Made by a program: the position numbers and the translations under genes
The notes under the pieces: model-generated
What the model was told of the DNA's origin: nothing
Seen by the model: the letters and a program-made list of their open reading frames with translations, nothing else
The model's database searches: none
In this document: positions 56,975-64,000 of the stretch, piece by piece
Layout: every line of letters starts with the position of its first letter
Position numbering within the stretch: the first letter of the stretch is position 1
DNA from: Bacidia rubella
Lineage: Eukaryota > Ascomycota > Lecanoromycetes > Lecanorales > Ramalinaceae
Length of the DNA: 64,000 bases
NCBI GenBank assembly: GCA_032158265.1
Contig: JAVTIF010000021.1
Coordinates: 1-64,000 of the forward strand
Direction: 5' to 3'

Positions 56975-58665
56975 TCACATCCACAGGCAAAGCTTTCCGC
57001 TGGCAGTCCCAGCTCCTATCCACTGCTCTGTGGGATGGAACTGGGCCACGGAGGGTACTGCGGTGATAGCGTCGCCTCCAAGCTGAGCAAGCTGCTCGCC
57101 GCTGGCGGCATAGACGTCGACGAAGCGGTTCATGTTACCGATGCAGAAGCGATGGATGCCGTTCGGGGGATGGCGTTGCCATTGGGCTCGCAGGCTTGTA
57201 TCAGGTTAGCAAAGGAGTGCATTGCGACGTCACAAGAAGAACACGGAGGAGTCATGAGAAATGCAAAGGAGAAGTTGAGAACGCACATCGTCACCCATCT
57301 GCCTGTCTGGTTGTTATGCTTGATGATCGTGCTTGGGTCCATATTCTCTTCCGGTATCTTGTGACCCGGTTTGAAGCCACTCATACCGTCAAATGTGTGA
57401 ATCTTGATGGTATCGTCGTAACTTGCTGTTGCAACTTGGCCTGCCGAGTTGAATGCGGCGTGACTGACACTCAATCTACTTTCGTGCTCACCAATCAACG
57501 CAGGCAATTGCCTACTCGTCTTCCCACTCATTTTTCGCAAGTCCCAAATTCGTAGGAATCGATCCAGTGATGCTGTGGCTACAAAGTGTGGTTGACCTGG
57601 ATGCAGAGTGAAGCCCCCTATTTTCTTTTCTGATAGTTCATATACCTCCGTTGTCTGCGGCTTCGCTCGCGTGTCTATTTTGCCTACGTAGCCATCGAGA
57701 CGAGAGAAGTATACGATGTGCGGATTGGAAGGATCAACTTCAACACCGGAAAGGGGCTCATCCATCGATGCGTCTTCTGGTCCGTACAACTCAACAGACG
57801 TTGATTTGTTCAAGTCCAGCAGGCGTAGCGAAGAGTCATAAGACGCTGTGTAGAGGTGCGATTGATTGTTGGGCGAGAACTGGAATGAGGATATCGTACG
57901 CGTGTGGGTCTTGAAGGTTGTGATGGCTGGCTTGCTGCCTTCCTCGTCCTCGTCCTCACCATCCTCGTGCTTTATGCCGTTGGATTCTTTCTTGAATGGT
58001 GTCTTTTGAGAAGCATCGAAGATGCCTAGATTGCCCATCTTGTCACCTGCGAATACTAATGCCTTATCCGGCGTTGGGTGAAAGCCAAGGGAGTATATTC
58101 TTTCTTCCGTGATCTTGATCCGATTGGGCTCGAAACCTTCATACAGCTCTAGCCCACTCATCTGCTCCCTCAGAGCGCGTAGTTCCTTGTCGGTCGTAGA
58201 CTTCACTTCTGTATCACCGAACGTACGTTCATATGGATTTGCACCTCTTCTCATGACGTCCACAAGTACATTCTGATTTTTGTCCCAGCCGTCGCCCCTT
58301 ACCACCGCATCTCCGAGATCTATGTCCCCAGTCTTTCTTTGCCTTTTGATCCTCTCCTGCTCTCTGACCACCTGATGTTCTTCGTCTGCTTTCCGCTTCG
58401 CAACCTCACTGTCTGCTACGATTCCCTTTAGCCGCGATGACGTTCTTACTGGGATAGCGTCTTCGATCTTTTTAGCAGCTGATTTCCTCTTGTACGAAGT
58501 GGTCTTAGGCGCAGGCTTCGATGCGGGCTTCGGACCGAGTCCGGCAGCTCGAGCATCTAGAGCAAGGTCTTTCAGCAATTTGTTGCGCTGAGCTATGTTC
58601 TCTTGTCGCTGCCGTTCGTAGTCGTCTACCTCTGGCTCAACCTTGACTTCCGATCTTCGTCCCAT
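56975..58665 (-). CDS. CMR1: CMR1-like WD40 protein (DNA damage-binding protein CMR1)
   Basis: Exons 57287-58665 and 56975-57194 give 532 residues. I use ATG 58665 (MGRRSEVKVEPE) instead of upstream in-frame codons, because CMR1 proteins begin this way. The basic N-terminal 130 residues (ERQRQENIAQRNKLLKDL, PVRTSSRLKG) precede a WD40 propeller with recognisable blades: IYSLGFHPTPDKALVFAGDK, ISSFQFSPNNQSHLYTASYD, GGFTLHPGQPHFVATASLD and SVSHAAFNSAGQVATASYD. After the intron the sequence resumes ILRAQWQR and ends TASGKLCLWM, both family hallmarks. CMR1/YDL156W is nuclear, binds UV-damaged DNA and chromatin, and gathers in stress-induced nuclear foci with proteasome/quality-control factors. Length matches the family (about 520). 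Divergent from the Mtf2-like gene over 249 bases. Confidence 0.92.
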
Positions 58666-58914
58666 GGTGTAACGTAGGTGAGTATTTGAGGTCAATTGCA
58701 ATCACTGGACAGTCTTGGGAACCACTGTGGAAATGATTGCTATTACGGAGCCGTACTCTACGCGTCTTCACTTGCCACCGGAGCGCGTCAAAGTGCTTTT
58801 TCCTTAGTCAGCAGTGTTGCGGGACAAGCTTCCCCAGTTTATACAGCTCACTTGAGCAGTGTTACTAAAAGATCACATAGATAGATGCCTCTAGCGGTAT
58901 GAGAGTCTCGATCA
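58666..58914. promoter_or_regulatory. bidirectional promoter between CMR1 and the Mtf2-like gene
   Basis: Only 249 bases separate the two divergent start codons, so both promoters must lie here. No ORF spans it and I cannot name a specific element. Confidence 0.5.
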
Positions 58915-60453
58915 ATGTCTTGCCATGCTGTGCCTGGTCGCATGCTGAACAAGAAAATATTGAATTTGTCTGACTGCATCCCAGTCCTATATTTCACCCC
59001 AACCATACTCTCAGCTTCAATCCGCAGTCACTCAAAGCAGTTTCGCCAACCGACACCACGCCTAGAGAAGGGACTTGAGTTCTCAAAGCAACGTCGCTGT
59101 TACAATACTAACGCAACCACGAAATACGATATACCATTTGAGAATACTCCTTTTGGGAGCGAAGAGACGTCAGCTCATGAAGAAATCCCCCTCAATGAAG
59201 ACCCTCAGGCCCCTGGGCGATCAACTCTTACGCCATCTGAGCGCCTAGCTTTCCATCGAATAGCAAAGGAGTCCCGGAATGCTGCAAGGAAGATTAACGA
59301 CAACGACGGGGACTTAGAGCAGGTAGCTACCAGGTCAGATATTTTGAGTGATGATCTTAACAGCATATTCGATGCCGCCATCCAAGATCAGAGCAAAGAA
59401 ATCATAGATCAAAATCCCGATAAAAGTCCTCGCCTCCCGAAAGCGCTAGATGATTTCCATGAAGATGGCCAGAGCCCTGCAAGCCCCGATTTTAGGGGCA
59501 TAATTCGTCCAGGCAAGTTTCGAAATATAGCAAGAGCCACGAAAGAAAAAGAAGACGACGAAAGGCTCCTTGCAGCCACTGAGAAATATCGAAGCCTTTT
59601 GGAAGCACGGATGGAGTCGGCCGCTACGGATTCAGGTGTATGGGCTGTTCTGGAGTCGGAGCTTTTCAATCTGGTCAAGAGATTGTGTGATCATATGGGA
59701 CGCGAGGAGAAAGCACGTAAGACAACATCTAGCAAAGCCAGCGATCGCAGGGTCAAGGCCCCGGGCAACACAATTGCTCTCGAGCAAACACAAGGCTCAG
59801 CGGTCAGTGAAGCATTTGCGCCCTGGATTGATAGGTCTGGTGCCATATCAGCCCAGAAGCTGAATACGATCGTTCAAGAGAGCTACACCTCTCTCAATGT
59901 TGAGGCGCTCCGCATCTGGCGTCACAAGTTTCGCGCAAGTCCCTACAGCTTACAGCTGCTCCCAGAGATCAAGTCAATGGGCTCGGTCAGCTATGTGCTT
60001 GGTGCATCTACGAGCCTATACAACGAGCTGCTCTTCGTGAAATGGTCGCAGCAGCAGGACCTCTACGGCATAGCGGACCTACTGCAAGAGATGTTGAACC
60101 AAGGCATCCAATTCAATAACCTCACGATCGAGTTCCTGCACTACCTAGGGCGCTTGCGGTTGCGCGACCGTGAAGGCAGCCGGGGTAGAGTCTTACAGAT
60201 GTGGTGGAATCTGAGGGGTGTGAAAGATGGGTGGAGCCGTATTAAGCATTTGTACGAGGAAGTAAGAAGGGAACTTGGGAGATTCCGCGCCCGATCGAGT
60301 GAGGGACCTGTGTCTGATGCCGATATTGAGGAGTCGTTCGATCAGGAGCAAGTAAGCACCGAAAGAGAGGGCTCGAAGACGGGGCAGGATGGGTTTAGGA
60401 TGACGTTTGTAAGGTCTGACCGACAAGCGCCAAGGTACAGGGATCGGATGTGA
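58915..60453 (+). CDS. Mtf2-like mitochondrial transcription/RNA factor
   Basis: A single-exon 512-residue protein with a plausible mitochondrial presequence (MSCHAVPGRMLNKK..., many Arg/Lys, few acidic residues in the first 65). The middle is charged and disordered. The C-terminal 180 residues form the conserved Mtf2-like helical domain (EALRIWRHKFRASPYSLQLLPEIK, GASTSLYNELLFVKWSQQQDL, FLHYLGRLRLRD). In yeast, Mtf2/Nam1 binds mitochondrial RNA polymerase and couples transcription to translation and mRNA processing. The last 70 residues are charged and family-variable. An internal ATG at residue 10 is an alternative start. Convergent with COQ9. Confidence 0.85.
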   Translation: MSCHAVPGRMLNKKILNLSDCIPVLYFTPTILSASIRSHSKQFRQPTPRLEKGLEFSKQRRCYNTNATTKYDIPFENTPFGSEETSAHEEIPLNEDPQAPGRSTLTPSERLAFHRIAKESRNAARKINDNDGDLEQVATRSDILSDDLNSIFDAAIQDQSKEIIDQNPDKSPRLPKALDDFHEDGQSPASPDFRGIIRPGKFRNIARATKEKEDDERLLAATEKYRSLLEARMESAATDSGVWAVLESELFNLVKRLCDHMGREEKARKTTSSKASDRRVKAPGNTIALEQTQGSAVSEAFAPWIDRSGAISAQKLNTIVQESYTSLNVEALRIWRHKFRASPYSLQLLPEIKSMGSVSYVLGASTSLYNELLFVKWSQQQDLYGIADLLQEMLNQGIQFNNLTIEFLHYLGRLRLRDREGSRGRVLQMWWNLRGVKDGWSRIKHLYEEVRRELGRFRARSSEGPVSDADIEESFDQEQVSTEREGSKTGQDGFRMTFVRSDRQAPRYRDRM

Positions 60454-60582
60454 CAGGAGTATTTCTCCAAGAGACAAAAGGTAGAGACCTAGTAACAAGG
60501 CCAAGGCAGCGTTGATTTTGGATATGTACTTGGGAATGAAATAGGCGTGAATTCCTAGCTGGTCACCGGCTTGGGGTCCGCA

Positions 60583-61365
60583 TTATATCCAGACACCCTT
60601 ACTCCTCAAGCCATCCATCAGTCCTCCCATTTGCATCCCCACCCAGTGCCCCATCATGCCTCCCGCTCTCCTCAGCTTATCACCCTCATCCAATCTCCTG
60701 CGAAGGAATTTTTCCGTCTCTGTAAAACCGGGGCTCTTGTCTTGTGTCATGAACAATTCGGCACTAGCATAAATGCTTGCCAGGGCTGCTCGGTCGGTGA
60801 ACCAAGCAGTAGTGACAGTCGTGCTGCCTGCAAGATACAAAATCTCATCTGCTAAACGGGCGAGCTCACGAAACCCGGTAGACACGTTAGATGGAAGGGT
60901 GAGGAGTGCAAGAGCAGATTGATATTGTGAGATGTAGGGGGTATTGGCATAAAGCCTGTGCAGCGTTATTGTTTGTATACGTCGAAGGATGTCTTTAGGT
61001 GGTTCGTTTGTGGTAGGTGAGATATCTGGACGTTGAAAATTATTTGAGAGAGCAAAGCGTTGTGTCAACAGGTGGTAGGTCACGAGGGAGAAGGCGCCAT
61101 TGGGGAAGAGGTTCTTGGATATTGGGAGATAGCCAGCATCTTGTACTCCGAGGGTGAGCGATTGGTCTGTGAAACCATGCTTGGGAACGTGTTTTATTGC
61201 TGACGACAGTATTGCATTCTCCGAAGGGTTGTAAGGTGAAGGCTGCTCGGAGCTAGAAGAGTGATAACATCGACGTGGTGTTGTAGTACTCGGTCTCCAC
61301 TTGACAGGAACGGCTAAGCGAGATGCTCTGATCGTGAGTCTAGGCCACGCATCTGCTACTGACAT
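60583..61365 (-). CDS. COQ9: Ubiquinone biosynthesis protein COQ9
   Basis: A single-exon 260-residue protein from ATG 61365; upstream in-frame codons are not ATG. The N-terminus is a basic, Ser/Arg-rich mitochondrial presequence (RLTIRASRLAVPVKWRPSTTTPRR). The body has the COQ9 lipid-binding fold: AILSSAIKHVPKHGFTDQSL, YLPISKNLFPNGAFSLV, LLTLPSNVSTGFRELARLADEI and the C-terminal amphipathic helix FTETEKFLRRRLDEG, ending in a Gly/Met-rich stretch. COQ9 binds coenzyme Q intermediates and hands them to COQ7 within the CoQ synthome on the matrix side of the inner membrane. No signal of frameshift or truncation. Confidence 0.92.
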   Translation of the reverse strand: MSVADAWPRLTIRASRLAVPVKWRPSTTTPRRCYHSSSSEQPSPYNPSENAILSSAIKHVPKHGFTDQSLTLGVQDAGYLPISKNLFPNGAFSLVTYHLLTQRFALSNNFQRPDISPTTNEPPKDILRRIQTITLHRLYANTPYISQYQSALALLTLPSNVSTGFRELARLADEILYLAGSTTVTTAWFTDRAALASIYASAELFMTQDKSPGFTETEKFLRRRLDEGDKLRRAGGMMGHWVGMQMGGLMDGLRSKGVWI

Positions 61366-63708
61366 TCTGAGGCTCACGACGTCTTATCGTGAAGAAATGT
61401 CACGAGAGATGATTTTGATGTGGTATTGCCGCATCCCCGTCCTTAAAGCCGACGGCCCGAGGTTCCTTGGCTTCTAACGCGCGCAATTGAGTTGCCTGCA
61501 TACAATTTATGCGCGCCTTTGGCTCCATGCACACAGGAGAAACACCTGATCCTATTGTGGTGTGGTTGATCGAAGCTCACCGTATGGGCGGCCTCTTGTC
61601 GACCGGAGAGCCCCCGCTTGGTCAGAATTCAGGTGGCTTACAGCCTGGTTGCTGAAACTAATGCATGTGCTCTAGCGCCTTACCCGTGGAAAGGGCGTAT
61701 TCAAAAATTATTGGCTGATGTCTGCGACGTGAGATATGGGACCGCTGAAAGGGCTCGGCTGTTCTTGAACATGAGAAATAAGATGTGGATTAATGTTGAA
61801 AACCGTTCAAGTCATAGCGGGAGATCCTCCGTCCCACTTCAGCCTTGGAGACGACACCAGGTTCAACCCCCAGTGATTGGTGGATGTCGTTTCGGCACCA
61901 GAGGTCAAGCAGGTCTCCATCTTACGACCTGCAGAGCGCTACGCTTCGTCCGAATGGGGAAGCTGTACGATCGCTTTGCAGGAATCTCGGTGTAAACATT
62001 CATCAGAACCATGCGTCTGCCGGCGTTGCTGTATGCACCAAGTGCGAGGTGTAAGGTGAAGAAATAGCATCCAGCCGGATGGTGACGCACGTATCCCTCG
62101 ATTGCTTGCATCTACATGGCGAAGTTGAGCCTGGTCACGACTCCGAGCCGTAAGCCACTTTCCAAGTCTAATCTCTTTACGCTAGGAAATGAACCAATTC
62201 GGACGACTAGCTAGCCACAGTCTGCATTGAATCCTAGTGCCCTCCCAATGCTCGGCGTAACTCAAGATGGCATTCTCATTTCAATGTAATTTGGGACAGC
62301 TTTGTGACCTTGTAGTTGCACCGTAGGAGGACAGCCTCCTAGTCAGACGAGCTCGCCGTTGTCATCGCGTGAATGCAGCGGTGTATGGCAGGAGGAGACT
62401 TGGGAGAGTGCCGAAGGACTCGGATCGTACACTATCAAAGATCGATCCTCTCAAGGTTTTGCTCATAAGGCAACGGCAGACTAGCACCTGTGGGGTTAGC
62501 GCCTTTTTAATAAGGTACACCGAGCTTCAATTTTTCCACCACTTTTCCCACTCGGAGCTCTTCTTACCTGCAATTAATGCACCAACATTCCATGAATTTT
62601 CTCTAGCTCGGCCAGGCTCCACAAACCCTGCCAGCGGTCAATCCGTGCATCGATCAGGACACTTCAGACGTGGGGGCTCAATATTTCCCACCGGTTCACC
62701 TGTCAGACCTCATCAAACAGCTCGACCTCTCACCGTGCAGAAGTACGTCGGCCACCCAGAGACCGCCATGACCCTGAGTCCATTTTCCCTCTACTTGCGC
62801 AGGCTATAGGAAGCTGACTCGAATGGATTGTGGCACAGGACCGGATCGCCTTTGAACAGTACAGAATAAGGCAAAAGTAGGCAGCGCGACCCCATCAAGC
62901 CCCACACTCCACCACGCTCAGACCGAGACTACAAATTGCCACGCTTGGAGCAGGAAAATCTGCTTGCGTACATTTAAGTGGCTAAACGTCAATTGCCTAG
63001 AAGACCCGAAAGTTCGGCCCAGCCGAAGTGCTGCAGACGGTGACCCATCTCTGCATTATCCCTGCACACCAAACCTCGCACCATCTTTCAATCTACACGT
63101 CTCGCAACCAAGATCCTCGATCCCCTTCACCGCTTTACGGAATAACCAGCCTCTCGGCAATCGCGCGAGAGATTTGTAGCTATGGGTCCGTAATCCCCCC
63201 TCCCTTCCTTATGTTGCACTAAGAGTAGCTCTTTCCGTCGGAGTACTGACGTCGGCATCGAAAAATGGGCTGGCTCCGGCTCATCCGCTGTTGCTGGGCT
63301 TGAAACACGACTCAATTTGCTCTTACAACCAATTGAATTCTCTATGTCCATCATCTGTCAGTTGGAACGCTTATGTTCTTACTTTAGAATCAGCAGACGT
63401 CTATCGCCCTTACGCGGTACGTGTGCATTCTCTTTCGTGTAACTACGAGGCTCGCCTTGCATCTAAATTTCTTCTTCATCTCACCTGCTAGGAACTTTGA
63501 CACCTGTCTAGGTGTCAAATCAAAGTCTCTGCCCAATAGTTGTCTCAAACAACCAAATGCCAAACGTCTGTTGGCTTTGGCATTCGTGCTAGACACGGGC
63601 ATTTCTCTGTCATGGATGTCGCTTTAGCCGTCCTTTCAAATTAGCATTCAGGCTTCAAAAATATCTTCCAGCAAATTGTCTTCTTACTGATCTTTTCATT
63701 AAACACAG
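61366..63708. other. intergenic, leader of the RNA-binding protein gene
   Basis: About 2.3 kb between COQ9 and the RRM gene exon. Part may be the promoter and 5' leader of the RRM gene, possibly with a leader intron (candidate donor GTACGTGTGC at about 63418). A 146-codon plus-strand frame (62369-62809) has no domain, start context or homology I can recognise. No repeats seen. Confidence 0.45.
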
Positions 63709-64000
63709 CGTGACCGCTCTCGCTCCCCTAGACGCCGAACTCGGAGCCCCCGCCGTCGTCGCTCTTACTCTCCGAGAAGCCGTTCCCGTAGCCGTGAAGA
63801 CTATCGCCGTGGTGATCGACGTTCTCGATCACCTATGCCTGGTGGGGCTGGCGGATATTCCGGATCAAGCCACAGTCGCGCCGGAGGAGCACCTCCGGTA
63901 CGATCTTTCGAGGAGCGAGCGCAAGCAAAAGAGCAAATGATGGCTTCAGTGCGCGAATCGTCGCAGCAAGAGCGCCGAGTCTACGTTGGCAACCTTTCCT
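63709..64000 (+). CDS. SR-type RNA-binding protein (RRM), 5' part, cut by the window edge
   Basis: An exon starts after AAACACAG (acceptor AG at 63707-63708); an in-frame TAA lies just upstream, so it is not the first exon. It reads RDRSRSPRRRTRSPRRRRSYSPRSRSRSRE, an RS/RSP-repeat region that serine/arginine kinases phosphorylate. A Gly/Ser linker follows, then EERAQAKEQMMASVRESSQQ and RRVYVGNLS, the RNP-2 motif that opens an RRM. The protein is probably nuclear and acts in pre-mRNA processing. The RRM body and the first exon are outside what can be seen or cannot be placed. Confidence 0.75.

Noticed and set aside
62369..62809. 146-codon frame upstream of the RRM gene
   Set aside because: Not protein-like in composition, no domain and no splice continuation.

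Overview
The window reads as nuclear DNA of a filamentous ascomycete (Pezizomycotina). The genes sit on both strands. They are split by short introns (about 40-110 nt) with GT...CTAAY...AG signals, and their products are fungal: a DIM-2-type DNA methyltransferase, an Inp1 peroxisome-inheritance protein, an Mtf2-like mitochondrial protein, COQ9, CMR1 and a PHO84-type phosphate transporter. I cannot name the genus from sequence alone. All gene models were built by eye from reading frames and splice signals; there is no transcript support.

Layout. 1-127 is an almost pure C run at the window edge, followed by the last exon of an unknown gene. 0.9-9.5 kb carries a C2H2 transcription factor (-), COG5 of the Golgi tethering complex (-), a short-chain dehydrogenase gene (+) whose last intron ends in AC instead of AG, and a divergent protein kinase (+). 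10-18 kb holds a small unknown ORF, a patatin-like lipase with a C-terminal C2H2 finger (+), and a second C2H2 factor (-). 18.2-23.2 kb is about 5 kb with no gene I can support. 23.2-27.2 kb has a membrane-anchored pepsin-fold protein lacking its first catalytic Asp (-) and a PhyH-type dioxygenase (+).

27.7-32.3 kb is the most unusual block. It contains an unknown acidic protein (-) and, on the other strand, a multi-exon gene resembling the C-terminal region of killer-toxin-like class V chitinases but without a catalytic chitinase domain. The two proteins share an acidic segment. 33.2 kb has a tRNA-Leu(UAA). 33.9-41.3 kb has a tetraspan membrane protein, CDK10, and three unrecognised proteins. 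42.5-46.2 kb has a polysaccharide deacetylase and a PHO84-type transporter in tandem. 47.4-50.8 kb has a SAP plus 2EXR-like protein and Inp1, whose intron begins with GC.

51.2-61.4 kb is the densest part: the DIM-2-type methyltransferase, interrupted by one in-frame TGA; a coiled-coil protein; CMR1 and an Mtf2-like gene, divergent over about 250 bp; and COQ9, convergent with Mtf2. The right edge cuts an SR/RRM RNA-binding protein gene.

Most genes are housekeeping or cell-biology genes with no operon-like logic. The functional groupings that can be argued are the deacetylase/transporter tandem, the mitochondrial pair MTF2/COQ9, and the two acidic-segment genes. The points most worth checking are the stop inside the methyltransferase gene, the two non-canonical introns, and the 27.7-32.3 kb pair.
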